A DNA stretch of 39,741 bases from an uncultured Lachnospiraceae bacterium (GTDB lineage Bacteria > Bacillota > Clostridia > Lachnospirales > Lachnospiraceae): NCBI GenBank assembly GCA_902767135.1, contig CACXGE010000004.1, forward strand, positions 1-39,741. The letters are read 5' to 3'. Both the position numbers and the translations under genes were made by a program. Shown piece by piece: positions 16,884-24,567 of this stretch. The notes below the pieces were generated by a model that was given only the letters and a program-made list of their open reading frames with translations, made no database searches and was not told the DNA's origin. Position 1 is the first letter of the stretch; every line of letters starts with the position of its first letter.

Positions 16884-18062
16884 ATGAACGAGATTCAGTT
16901 AAAATACGGATGTAATCCAAATCAGAAGCCTTCCAGAATCTATATGGAAGATGGAAGTGACTTACCGGTACAGGTGTTAAACGGTAAACCAGGATATATC
17001 AATTTCTTAGATGCATTTAACGGATGGCAGTTGGTAAAGGAATTAAAGCAGGCAACCGGACTTCCAGCGGCAACATCTTTTAAGCACGTTTCTCCAGCAG
17101 GAGCAGCGGTGGGTCTTCCACTGGATGATACCCTTGCAAAGATTTACTGGGTAGATGACTTGGGAGAATTATCTCCACTGGCTTGTGCCTACGCAAGAGC
17201 AAGAGGTGCGGACAGAATGTCTTCTTTTGGTGATTTCATTGCATTGTCAGATGTTTGTGATGCAGACACAGCAAAGCTTATTAAGAGAGAAGTTTCTGAC
17301 GGTGTCATTGCACCAGGATATACCCAGGAAGCTTTGGAAATGCTAAAAGCAAAGAAAAATGGGAACTACAATGTAATCCAGATTGATGAAAACTATGTAC
17401 CAGCAGAATTAGAAAAGAAACAGGTGTATGGAATCACGTTCGAACAGGGTAGAAACGAATTAGATATCAACGGAGAGTTATTATCTAATATCGTCACAAA
17501 GAATAAGGATATTCCGGAATCAGCCCTCATCGATATGAAGATTTCTCTCATTGTATTAAAGTATACCCAGTCAAACTCTGTATGTTATGTAAAGGGTGGA
17601 CAGGCAATCGGTATCGGTGCAGGACAGCAGTCAAGAATCCACTGTACAAGGCTTGCAGGACAGAAGGCAGACAACTGGTTCCTTCGTCAGTCTCCACAGG
17701 TATTAGGCTTACAGTTTGTAGATGGACTGGGAAGAGCAAACAGAGATAATGCCATTGACGTATATATGAGCGATGAATATATGGATGTTTTGGCTGACGG
17801 AGTATGGGAAACCATCTTTAAAGTAAAACCGCCAGTATTCACAACAGAAGAAAAGAGAGCATGGTTAGACAAGAATCAGGACGTTATCTGTGGTTCTGAC
17901 GCCTTCTTCCCATTCTCAGACAACGTGGAAAGAGCAAAGAAGAGCGGTGTGAAATACATTGCCCAGCCAGGTGGATCTGTAAGAGATGATTTGGTAATCG
18001 AATGTGCAGATAAGTACGATATGGTAATGGCATTTACAGGAATTCGTTTATTCCACCACTAA
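16884..18062 (+). CDS. purH: AICAR formyltransferase (stand-alone PurH C-terminal activity)
   Basis: The 392-residue protein catalyses formylation of AICAR by 10-formyl-THF. It has the formyltransferase domain only: LKYGCNPNQKPSRIY at the start, the catalytic Lys-His in ATSFKHVSPAGAAVG, then SFGDFIALSDV, VKGGQAIGIGAGQQSRIHCTRLA, CGSDAFFPFSDNVERA and IAQPGGSVRDD. The cyclohydrolase half of classical PurH is absent and is supplied by the gene just upstream. AAAGGAG precedes the ATG, and a strong terminator closes the unit. Confidence 0.93.
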   Translation: MNEIQLKYGCNPNQKPSRIYMEDGSDLPVQVLNGKPGYINFLDAFNGWQLVKELKQATGLPAATSFKHVSPAGAAVGLPLDDTLAKIYWVDDLGELSPLACAYARARGADRMSSFGDFIALSDVCDADTAKLIKREVSDGVIAPGYTQEALEMLKAKKNGNYNVIQIDENYVPAELEKKQVYGITFEQGRNELDINGELLSNIVTKNKDIPESALIDMKISLIVLKYTQSNSVCYVKGGQAIGIGAGQQSRIHCTRLAGQKADNWFLRQSPQVLGLQFVDGLGRANRDNAIDVYMSDEYMDVLADGVWETIFKVKPPVFTTEEKRAWLDKNQDVICGSDAFFPFSDNVERAKKSGVKYIAQPGGSVRDDLVIECADKYDMVMAFTGIRLFHH

Positions 18063-18080
18063 GAAATAAAATAAAGGTTG

Positions 18081-18113
18081 AAAAAAATCCTCTAAAATTT
18101 TAGGGGATTTTTT
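18081..18113 (+). terminator. Rho-independent terminator of the purine pair
   Basis: AAAAAATCC-T-CTAAAA pairs with TTTTAG-G-GGATTTTTT and ends in a T run. Confidence 0.85.
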
Positions 18114-18225
18114 CTTGACTTAAGATAAAAAATTTGTAAATTTTATTTAAAACGATTTGATTAAAATTCATTTAAATAAAATTGATTTAGATATAAGGTG
18201 TAAGCAGAAATTTTTGGGTTCGGAA

Positions 18226-18657
18226 TTAGTGTTCAGACGTAAGTAATACGTACTTCAATTCATAGAGCATATCATTTACCTCCATGACAGAAAGGCTTCT
18301 TAGCAATGCAAATAGAATCACGGCATCTCTTTTATTTCTTGCATACAAAATAGGATATCCGGCAGCTTTTAAAAGGGACTGTGATTCTTCTACAGTAAGA
18401 CAAAAGCCAAAGCACAGACAAAGAACTTTATTTCTTGTAGGGGTTTTCAGGCCAGAAAATATCTGATATCCATAGGTGCGGGGCAGCTGGGACTTCCGGA
18501 TACATTCTGCTTTGGAAATTCCCTTGACTTTGCATAGTTCTTTGAGATATTCCGGTAAGGTCATGGTAATGATATTATCAGATTCGTTATCATAATAATC
18601 CTGGATATTTGGGGATTTCTTTAGTATTTCTAACAGTTCTTCGGTGCGTTTTTTCAT
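18226..18657 (-). CDS. Helix-turn-helix protein, possible partner of the Hanks-type kinase
   Basis: The 143-residue protein has an N-terminal helix (RTEELLEILKKSPNIQDYYD) and an XRE-like helix-turn-helix at about 32-90 (LPEYLKELCKVKGISKAECIRKSQLPRTYGYQIFSGLKTPTR). A C-terminal block LKAAGYPILYARNKRDAVILFALLRSLSVMEVNDMLYEL follows. I recall this layout from Lachnospiraceae small regulators found beside serine/threonine kinases, and a kinase gene does lie 1 kb away on the other strand, now separated by an AbiE locus. Direct DNA binding is likely but the target is unknown. AGAAAGG precedes the start with 8-base spacing. Confidence 0.72.
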   Translation of the reverse strand: MKKRTEELLEILKKSPNIQDYYDNESDNIITMTLPEYLKELCKVKGISKAECIRKSQLPRTYGYQIFSGLKTPTRNKVLCLCFGFCLTVEESQSLLKAAGYPILYARNKRDAVILFALLRSLSVMEVNDMLYELKYVLLTSEH

Positions 18658-18691
18658 ATTGTAGGCCTTTCTCTTGTAATATGTTTAATAA

Positions 18692-18720
18692 ATTATACTG
18701 TTTTTGTTTATCATAATACA
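18692..18720 (-). promoter_or_regulatory. Promoter of the helix-turn-helix gene
   Basis: On the minus strand a perfect TATAAT (18692-18697) lies 35 bases before the start codon. The corresponding -35 (TGTATT, 17 bases upstream) is weak. Confidence 0.45.
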
Positions 18721-18756
18721 TTGAAAAAAACAAAAAATCAAGCTCCTGACACGGAA

Positions 18757-18785
18757 TTGACAAATACGCTGAAAAGGTATACAAT
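18757..18785 (+). promoter_or_regulatory. Strong promoter of the first abiEi gene
   Basis: A perfect TTGACA (18757-18762), a 17-base spacer and TACAAT (18780-18785), 34 bases before the start codon. Confidence 0.75.
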
Positions 18786-18819
18786 AATAAGCATAAAAGT
18801 CAAAAATGGGGTGATATAT

Positions 18820-19413
18820 ATGCAAATTTCAGAGACTATTTTAGACATGGCAGAAAAAAATAACGGCACAGTTGCATCAGCTATGATTACAAAGGCAGGT
18901 ATTTCAAGGGGAAATTTGAAGCATCTTGTTGATAAGGGGATGCTTGAGAAGGTTGCTCGTGGAGTATATATACTTCCAGATGTTTGGGAAGATGAATTTT
19001 TTTCTATTCAAAGTAGATACAAACGTGGAATTTTTTCTGGTGAAACAGCACTCTTTTTATGGGATTTGACAGATAGAACACCAATAAATTTTTCAATGAC
19101 GTTTCCAGCATCATACAATGTTTCTAAGGTAAAAAAAGAAAATATACAGTGTAGCATGGTAAAGGAACCATACTATAGTCTTGGAATAACAAGTGTTCAA
19201 ACGCCAGAAAACCATAATGTTATGTGCTATAGCATGGAAAAGACACTTTGTGATATTTTAAAACCTAGGGCAAGGACAGATATACAAGTGATAAGTGAAG
19301 CCTACAAACGTTATGTAAAACGTAGCGATAAGAATATCATGCTATTATCAGAATTTGCGAGACAATTGGGAGTGGAGCGCAGGATACGGGCTTATTTGGA
19401 GGTGTTGTTATGA
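18820..19413 (+). CDS. abiEi: AbiEi-family antitoxin/transcriptional regulator, copy 1
   Basis: AbiEi proteins are the antitoxins of AbiE-type (type IV) toxin-antitoxin and phage-resistance loci and repress their own promoter. The 197-residue protein has the N-terminal winged helix (ETILDMAEKNNGTVASAMITKAGISRGNLKHLVDKGMLEKVARGVYIL). The C-terminal domain has FSGETALFLWDLTDRTP, MEKTLCDIL and YKRYVKRSDKN, ending RAYLEVLL. The start at 18820 is chosen for GGGGTG just upstream; the open frame reaches further up but across the promoter. The stop overlaps the toxin start as ATGA, the usual coupling. Copy 2 at 32971 has the same length and shares many of these blocks. Confidence 0.85.
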   Translation: MQISETILDMAEKNNGTVASAMITKAGISRGNLKHLVDKGMLEKVARGVYILPDVWEDEFFSIQSRYKRGIFSGETALFLWDLTDRTPINFSMTFPASYNVSKVKKENIQCSMVKEPYYSLGITSVQTPENHNVMCYSMEKTLCDILKPRARTDIQVISEAYKRYVKRSDKNIMLLSEFARQLGVERRIRAYLEVLL

Positions 19414-19637
19414 AAAATGCTATGCAGTTGAAAGCTATTATAAAAAATATATCAAAAAAGAAGAAAATATCTGCACAATTAATTCTCCAAAATTATATGT
19501 TAGAGCGACTATTAGAGAGAGTATCATTATCGAAATATCACGACAATTAAGATTTTGCATATGCCGAAGGCATTGACTTTGAGGATGCTTGTGGTACCGT
19601 AGTAGAGATTATGAACCAGATAAAGGAGCAGGTGTGA
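19410..19637 (+). pseudogene. AbiEii toxin remnant, copy 1
   Basis: Only the first ~45 residues of an AbiEii nucleotidyltransferase toxin remain (MKNAMQLKAI to LLERVSLSKYHDN), matching the start of the copy at 33561. A TAA stop at 19548-19550 then ends the frame. The KGG nucleotidyltransferase motif that should follow is absent. The same frame goes on for 28 codons of different sequence (DFAYAEGIDFEDACGTVVEI and so on) to a TGA at 19635. That tail is probably the end of another gene joined by a deletion; I do not recognise it. No toxin activity is expected. Confidence 0.75.
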
Positions 19638-19653
19638 GGGGAGAATACAAGGG

Positions 19654-20718
19654 ATGAATATGCAACAACATGAAGATGAAATAAATCGAATAGAGAATAC
19701 ATATAAGAATATCAAGCCATTATCAAAGAACCCCACAGGGAACACATACCTTGCCAGAAATGTAAATACCAATGAACTGGTGGTGAAAAAGCAGGTAAGC
19801 TTAGAGGCAGGAGAAATCTATGGCAAACTGCAAAAACTTGATTCGGAACATTTGGTTCCCGTTTTGGAGGTGTGCTTTGAGACGGATAAGTGCATCATAG
19901 TGGAAAGATATATTCCGGGAGAGACTATGGAACAGTACCTGGAGAGAAAGGGAATCCTGGCAGATGATGAGGCAAAATTTTTCGCTATGCAGATTTTAGA
20001 AGGATTGGCTGTGATACATAAAAACGGATGGATTCATCGGGATATCACACCCTCTAATATTTTGATATCTCAGGAAGGTGTGGTGAAAATTATTGACTTT
20101 GGAATTGCCAGAACCAAGAAGGTGAATAAGTCAAAAGATACCACAATTTTAGGAACTGCCGGGTACGCTGCACCGGAACAGTTTGGATTTACCCAGACAG
20201 ATGCCAAAACGGATATCTATGCTTTCGGTGTGTTGCTAAATCAGATGCTTACAGGCACTTTGCCCAATGAGCAGTTGCCAAAGAACAGACAGTATCGGAA
20301 GATAGTGAAGAAATGTACCAAAATGGAGCCAAAATCAAGATATTTTTCAGTGGTGGAAATCAAGATTGCCATGGGTAAGAAGACAGAGAGAAGATTATGG
20401 GAGACAGACTGTACCATCATTCCCGGGTTTCGCAGGGACATCTTGTGGCATAAGATTGTGGCAGTTTTTGTATATATTTACAATCTGATTGGGCTTATCA
20501 CAGTAGGAGTTATGTATAGAGGACCGGGCCCTAAATTGGGGTTAGTTTATTTCTGCAATTTAGTATTCTGGATTGCACCGATTTTGATTATGACAAATTT
20601 TCTGAGGTGGGAAAACCGGGTGAAATTTTACAGAAGGATTCCCTTCGGTCTGCGGATTCTCATTCGTGTTATTTTGTCTTTGGTGGTGATGGGACTGGCT
20701 ACTATAGGGATGATGTAG
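19654..20718 (+). CDS. Membrane-anchored Hanks-type serine/threonine protein kinase
   Basis: The 354-residue protein has a complete kinase domain at about 18-250. It shows an ATP-binding Lys in NELVVKKQVS, the hinge CIIVERYIPGETM, the catalytic loop HRDITPSNILI (Asp and Asn present), the metal-binding DFG in IIDFGIAR and GTAGYAAPEQFG before a conserved DIYAFGVLLNQML. The N-terminal Gly-rich loop is degenerate (LSKNPTGNTYLARN). Three hydrophobic segments in the last 110 residues probably anchor it in the membrane, with no extracellular PASTA domain. The start follows GAGGGGAG. The helix-turn-helix gene at 18226 may be its former divergent partner. Confidence 0.85.
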   Translation: MNMQQHEDEINRIENTYKNIKPLSKNPTGNTYLARNVNTNELVVKKQVSLEAGEIYGKLQKLDSEHLVPVLEVCFETDKCIIVERYIPGETMEQYLERKGILADDEAKFFAMQILEGLAVIHKNGWIHRDITPSNILISQEGVVKIIDFGIARTKKVNKSKDTTILGTAGYAAPEQFGFTQTDAKTDIYAFGVLLNQMLTGTLPNEQLPKNRQYRKIVKKCTKMEPKSRYFSVVEIKIAMGKKTERRLWETDCTIIPGFRRDILWHKIVAVFVYIYNLIGLITVGVMYRGPGPKLGLVYFCNLVFWIAPILIMTNFLRWENRVKFYRRIPFGLRILIRVILSLVVMGLATIGMM

Positions 20719-20720
20719 CA

Positions 20721-20737
20721 TTACGGTGTCTGACACC
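20721..20737 (-). repeat. Collapsed stem of the dispersed repeat
   Basis: TTACGGTGTCTGACACC equals the minus-strand reading of the first stem-loop at 12835-12859 (including its TTACGGTGTC flank) with the loop and inner stem deleted. It is probably a relic; a chance palindrome is possible. Confidence 0.35.
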
Positions 20738-20831
20738 AAGTGTAACAGGGGGCCAGATACTAATTGATGTTTCATAGGATTTTAGAATAAAATGGTAAAA
20801 GGTGAGAAAACTAGGGAAGGAGATGAACAGA

Positions 20832-21986
20832 TTGAAGGAGTTTAATACTACAGGGGTCTGTGTCCCAGGCAAACATTACATGGTAGACATTAGTGATAAA
20901 TTGGAACAGATGATTGTATTAATAGAAAAAGGAAAGTATTTTACAATGAATCGTTCCAGACAATATGGAAAAACAACAACCTTGGCAAGTTTATATAGAA
21001 GGTTAAAAGAAAAATATATTGTGCTGCGATTAAGCTTTGAAGGATTAGGGGAAGAAGCATTTGCTGACAGCAGATCATTTGTAGAGATGTTCATAGATGC
21101 AGTAGCGGATTTTTGGAACTTAGTGTATGAAGATGAAATACCTATGAAAGCATGGACAGACCGCTCCGTATTTTTAGAGTTTCCACAAAAGGATTCTTTT
21201 GATTTATTGGGGAAAAAAATAACAAAACTGTGCCAGCAGACCGATCGGGAAATTCTTTTATTTGTAGATGAGGTAGATAAAAGTTCAGATAATCAGATAT
21301 TTTTAAATTTTTTGGGGATGTTGAGGAATAAGTATCTTCGAAGAGAAGAAGGGCTGGATGATACTTTTAAAAGTGTGATTTTAGCAGGAGTGTATGATGT
21401 CAAGAATCTAAAGCTTATGCTTCGGCCAGAGGAGGAAAAAAAGTATAATTCTCCTTGGAATGTGGCGGTGGATTTCAACATAGATATGAGTTTTTTGCCG
21501 GAAGAAATTGCTACCATGTTGCAGGAATATGAAAGTGACTATCATACCGGAATGGAAATCATGGAAGTAAGCAGGGAAATTTACAAATATACATCAGGGT
21601 ATCCATATCTTGTCAGTTATATTTGCCAGTGGATAGATACTAAGGGGGAAAGAGAATTCCAGACGGATAAGATAAGGAAAGCAGTGAATTACCTTATTAG
21701 AGAGGGTGGGACATTGGTAGATGATTTGATTAAAAATTATGAAAATGTCCAGGGGTTACAAAATATTGTAGACCAAATGCTTTTTTGTGGACAAGAGTTT
21801 GCTTGTGTTAAGACAAATCCTGCAATTAGTTTGGGATTTACTTTTGGTATTTTTAAAGAAAAAGATACTATGTTAGCTATTTCCAATCTTATTTTTGAAG
21901 ATATTTTGATAAATCATGTTTCTAGCAAGAAACAGCAAGAAGAGTGTATGCTGTCAGCATACCAAAAAGATAAGGACTTTGTGTAA
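20832..21986 (+). CDS. AAA-like ATPase (AAA_35 type) lacking the usual C-terminal nuclease part
   Basis: The N-terminus KEFNTTGVCVPGKHYMVD and the Walker A segment NRSRQYGKTTTLASL, with Walker B ILLFVDEVDK, are those of the AAA-like proteins common in gut Firmicutes. Members known to me run to roughly 500 residues or more and end in a PD-(D/E)XK-like nuclease region. This protein of about 384 residues stops soon after the ATPase part, and its last residues (KQQEECMLSAYQKDKDFV) are encoded by a repeat that recurs at 24479. The TTG at 20832 is taken as start because it aligns with the family's MKEFNTTG and lies 9 bases after AAGGAG; the ATG at 20823 touches that site. The cellular role is unknown. 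Confidence 0.75.
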   Translation: MKEFNTTGVCVPGKHYMVDISDKLEQMIVLIEKGKYFTMNRSRQYGKTTTLASLYRRLKEKYIVLRLSFEGLGEEAFADSRSFVEMFIDAVADFWNLVYEDEIPMKAWTDRSVFLEFPQKDSFDLLGKKITKLCQQTDREILLFVDEVDKSSDNQIFLNFLGMLRNKYLRREEGLDDTFKSVILAGVYDVKNLKLMLRPEEEKKYNSPWNVAVDFNIDMSFLPEEIATMLQEYESDYHTGMEIMEVSREIYKYTSGYPYLVSYICQWIDTKGEREFQTDKIRKAVNYLIREGGTLVDDLIKNYENVQGLQNIVDQMLFCGQEFACVKTNPAISLGFTFGIFKEKDTMLAISNLIFEDILINHVSSKKQQEECMLSAYQKDKDFV

Positions 21987-22014
21987 GATAAAAAACACGA
22001 AGTCCTTATTTTTT
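21925..22014 (+). repeat. First copy of a ~90-base direct repeat
   Basis: It covers the last codons of the ATPase gene and its terminator. It includes the hairpin GTATGC-tgtca-GCATAC and is nearly identical to 24479-24567. Confidence 0.85.
21971..22014 (+). terminator. Terminator overlapping the ATPase gene end
   Basis: TAAGGACTTTGTGT pairs with ACACGAAGTCCTTA (14 pairs, one of them G-T) and is followed by six T. The left arm contains the last codons and the first base of the stop codon. Confidence 0.85.
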
Positions 22015-22104
22015 GACTTGAAAACCAAAGTGGGGATATTAGAGTGGTGGGGTTAAAAATGAGGGAAATGTTTACAAAAACTATAAAAACAGGAGGAAGA
22101 AAAA

Positions 22105-23202
22105 ATGGGTGATGAAGGAAAAGGAACAAAGAAAAAAGGAAAACTAAAAAAATGGATTCTGGGTATCGGAGGCTTTTTGGTGTTTTTGATGATTGCATCA
22201 TCCTGTGGGGATGATTCGGAAAGTGTATCGGTAGATGTGGAGTCGGAAGGTGCTTCAGAGGTTGGGGAACCACAGGAACCGGACACTAACGAAGAGGGGG
22301 ATACAGAGAAACCAAAAGAAAGAAGTACTACAGATGAAAATGGAATATATGTTACAAAAGAGGAGGAACAGGGGGAAGAGATAGGAAAAGAATATGAAGA
22401 TAAAGAAAATAATTCAAGTAGAGAAGAAAACACGGAGCATAAAGAGAAATATGGTTTGGGGGATACCATTTGGTATACTAATGGTTTAGAAGTCACAATT
22501 GAAGATTTAGGAAAAAGGATAGGATATTTTAATGATGTTTATGCGTATGTGAAAGTAAATGTGATAAATAATGGAACAGAAGAGGCAGTCTTGCCATTTA
22601 TTAATCTATATGGGGATGATTATCAGATTGAAACTTATGGAGGAATACCTGACGCAGAAGATGCTATTTCATCAGGTTGTAGTACACCGGTTGCTCCAGG
22701 AAGGAAATTTCGGGGAACTTTTTTCGTAAGATGTGATAAATATGATGATTATACGATTCTTGAAGCTGAGTTAGGAGATGCAATCGTTGAAATTAAGGGT
22801 AATAATATAAGCAGTACAAATAAAGGAGACATTAATATATCAGGAGAAGAAGGAGAGATTGAAATTCTAGAAAAATATGGATTTGATACGGGCATTTTAA
22901 AAACAGAAGAGCAAATACAAGTGGCATATGCAAAATTCTTAGCTGTTTCATCGGCAGGTAACGATAATTATGAGCCTTGTGATACGATGCAAGATATTAT
23001 AAAATCAGCAGAGAGCTTTGGTTATTCTATAAATGCAGATACACATAATGACTATGAAATATTAAACTGGTATATTAATCTTGGAATATATAAAGGATTG
23101 ACCACAGATGCAAATAAAATATTGATGGAAAGGTATAATGTAGGAGATAATGGGTGGAACATGATGGATAGAGTTGACAACGAGTTAGATTATAGAGAAT
23201 AA
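22105..23202 (+). CDS. Cell-surface protein with DUF4352-like domain
   Basis: The product has 365 residues. After a Lys-rich start a hydrophobic segment (WILGIGGFLVFLMIASSC) either anchors it or ends in an atypical lipobox (ASSC). A very acidic, low-complexity linker of about 90 residues follows. The central domain (about 118-235) has the immunoglobulin-like DUF4352/telokin pattern: LGDTIWYTNGLEVTIEDL, then YVKVNVINNGTEEAVLP and PGRKFRGTFFVRC. The C-terminal 110 residues (YGFDTGILKTEEQIQVAY onward) are unrecognised. AGGAGG precedes the ATG. Function unknown; an extracytoplasmic binding role is inference. Confidence 0.7.
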   Translation: MGDEGKGTKKKGKLKKWILGIGGFLVFLMIASSCGDDSESVSVDVESEGASEVGEPQEPDTNEEGDTEKPKERSTTDENGIYVTKEEEQGEEIGKEYEDKENNSSREENTEHKEKYGLGDTIWYTNGLEVTIEDLGKRIGYFNDVYAYVKVNVINNGTEEAVLPFINLYGDDYQIETYGGIPDAEDAISSGCSTPVAPGRKFRGTFFVRCDKYDDYTILEAELGDAIVEIKGNNISSTNKGDINISGEEGEIEILEKYGFDTGILKTEEQIQVAYAKFLAVSSAGNDNYEPCDTMQDIIKSAESFGYSINADTHNDYEILNWYINLGIYKGLTTDANKILMERYNVGDNGWNMMDRVDNELDYRE

Positions 23203-23207
23203 TTAAC

Positions 23208-23263
23208 ATGGAAAACGGGGTTGTATCCGGTTAGGGAAAGCTGGATACGACCCCGTTTTCCTA
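23208..23263 (+). repeat. ~54-base palindrome, copy 1
   Basis: GGAAAACGGGGTTGTATCC (23210-23228) pairs over 19 bases with GGATACGACCCCGTTTTCC (23243-23261), with one G-T pair and a 14-base loop. It may also end transcription of the DUF4352 gene, since the stem is very stable, although there is no long T tract after it. Confidence 0.9.
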
Positions 23264-23315
23264 TTGTAATCTCCAACAAAATATGTTATCTTAAATTCAA
23301 AGCAGTTCAATTGCA

Positions 23316-23348
23316 GGTGGACCATCCAAAGGATGAGGCAGAGCCACC
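23316..23348 (+). promoter_or_regulatory. Structured leader segment upstream of the Rpn gene
   Basis: GGTGG...CATCC-AAA-GGATG...CCACC forms a two-part hairpin. The surrounding 23264-23431 holds no reading frame that I can support; it also contains two copies of AATCGTAG at 23374-23390. It could be part of a long 5' leader or a small RNA. Confidence 0.35.
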
Positions 23349-23431
23349 AGTTCTTAGTTTAAATCATCATAGTAATCGTAGCAATCGTAGTTAAGTTGTT
23401 TCCTGCTTTTAAAATCCCAATGAAAATTAGG

Positions 23432-23470
23432 CAGGAGGTGACGTGCTCAGAATCCTCCTGTAGAAGGAGG
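23432..23470 (+). promoter_or_regulatory. Competing Shine-Dalgarno hairpins before the Rpn gene
   Basis: CAGGAGG (23432-23438) can pair with CCTCCTG (23454-23460). The same CCTCCT can instead pair with the true ribosome site AGGAGG (23465-23470) across a 5-base loop. The two hairpins exclude each other, so one exposes and the other hides the ribosome site. Confidence 0.55.
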
Positions 23471-23477
23471 TATGTAC

Positions 23478-24392
23478 ATGAGCAAACGAAAAAAGAGAAA
23501 AAAGGCAGCACCCAAAATCAATCGGGAACATAAGGACCGCCTGTTTCGGTTAATCTTCGGAACCGAGGAAAACAAGAAGAATCTGTTGTGTCTATATAAT
23601 GCTCTAAACGATTCACATTATGAAGATATGGAGGGATTTGAGTTTACCACGCTAGAGGATGTCATCTACATGGGAATGAAGAATGACATCTCTATATTAA
23701 TTCAGAGCAGAATGGTGCTATATGAACATCAATCCACTTACAATCCCAATATGCCATTGAGGGGATTTTTGTATATTGCAAAATTATACGAAAAGTATAT
23801 TGAGGAACATCAGTTGAATATTTATGGTAGGAAACTGATAAAACTACCTACACCAGAATATATTGTTTTTTATAACGGAATGGAAGAACGGGCAGAAGAG
23901 GAAGTGTTGCGGCTATCGGATGCATTTATGGCGGAGAAAAAAATGGAAGGATACGAGTGGTCCGTACGCATTTTGAATGTGAATTATGGGAAAAATAAAG
24001 ACCTAATGGAAAAGTGCAAACCACTACAGGATTATGCCATTCTTGTGGGGAAGATTCGAAGGAATATGGCAGAAGGATTTTCACCTCAGGAAAGCATAGA
24101 CAAGGCAGTAGTGGATTGCATCCAAGGGGATATCCTGGCAGAGTTTTTGAGAAAACACAGAGCGGAGGTGTTGAATGTGTGTTTGACAGAATATAACGAA
24201 GAGAGAGTAATCCAGAGTATCCGTGAGGAAGAATTTGAATTTGGATTAAAGCAAGGAATAGAACAGGGAATAGAGCAGTTGATAATGAATTCTTATAGAA
24301 AGGGAAAGACGCCGGAAGCTATTGCTGAATTTATGGATATGCCCTTGGAGAAGGTAAAGAAAATAATTGCAGATTCTCAGAAAGCAGAATAA
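23478..24392 (+). CDS. Rpn-family PD-(D/E)XK nuclease/putative transposase
   Basis: The product of about 304 residues has the layout of the Rpn recombination-promoting nuclease/transposase family. A basic start is followed by HKDRLFRLIFGTEENKKNLLCLYNALN, the nuclease core with DISILIQSRMVLYEHQSTYNPNMPLRGFLYIAKLY (Asp and Glu-x-Gln of the active site), then LPTPEYIVFYNGMEER. It ends in the usual C-terminal helices (LKQGIEQGIEQLIMNSYRKGKTPEAIAEFMDMPLEKVKKII). Such proteins cut DNA and can promote RecA-independent recombination. The start at 23478 has AGGAGG 7 bases upstream; the ATG at 23472 is too close. The gene lies exactly between two copies of a 54-base palindrome. Confidence 0.85.
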   Translation: MSKRKKRKKAAPKINREHKDRLFRLIFGTEENKKNLLCLYNALNDSHYEDMEGFEFTTLEDVIYMGMKNDISILIQSRMVLYEHQSTYNPNMPLRGFLYIAKLYEKYIEEHQLNIYGRKLIKLPTPEYIVFYNGMEERAEEEVLRLSDAFMAEKKMEGYEWSVRILNVNYGKNKDLMEKCKPLQDYAILVGKIRRNMAEGFSPQESIDKAVVDCIQGDILAEFLRKHRAEVLNVCLTEYNEERVIQSIREEEFEFGLKQGIEQGIEQLIMNSYRKGKTPEAIAEFMDMPLEKVKKIIADSQKAE

Positions 24393-24399
24393 CCCACCC

Positions 24400-24455
24400 A
24401 TGGAAAACGGGGTCGTATCCGTTTTAGCTAGGCTGGATGCGACCCCGTTTTCCTA
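24400..24455 (+). repeat. ~54-base palindrome, copy 2
   Basis: GGAAAACGGGGTCGTATCC (24402-24420) pairs with GGATGCGACCCCGTTTTCC (24435-24453), loop 14 bases. It lies just after the Rpn stop codon. Compared with copy 1, stem changes keep pairing (G-C against G-T) while the loop has drifted. Confidence 0.9.
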
Positions 24456-24478
24456 ACAAAGAGTTGAAGTAAAACATC

Positions 24479-24567
24479 CAAGAACAGCAAGAAGAGTGTA
24501 TGCCATGAGCATACCCAAAAGATAAGGACTTCGTGTAAGATAGAATACACGAAGTCCTTATTTTTTT
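24479..24567 (+). repeat. Second copy of the ~90-base direct repeat
   Basis: It matches 21925-22014, with a one-base deletion near the start and a TGA in the former reading frame, so it no longer encodes the ATPase tail. The hairpin GTATGC-catga-GCATAC keeps its stem but has a changed loop. Confidence 0.85.
24523..24567. terminator. Terminator between the Rpn and XRE genes
   Basis: TAAGGACTTCGTGT and ACACGAAGTCCTTA make a perfect 14-base stem followed by seven T. The XRE gene's stop codon (24558-24560 on the minus strand) lies inside the right arm. Confidence 0.85.
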
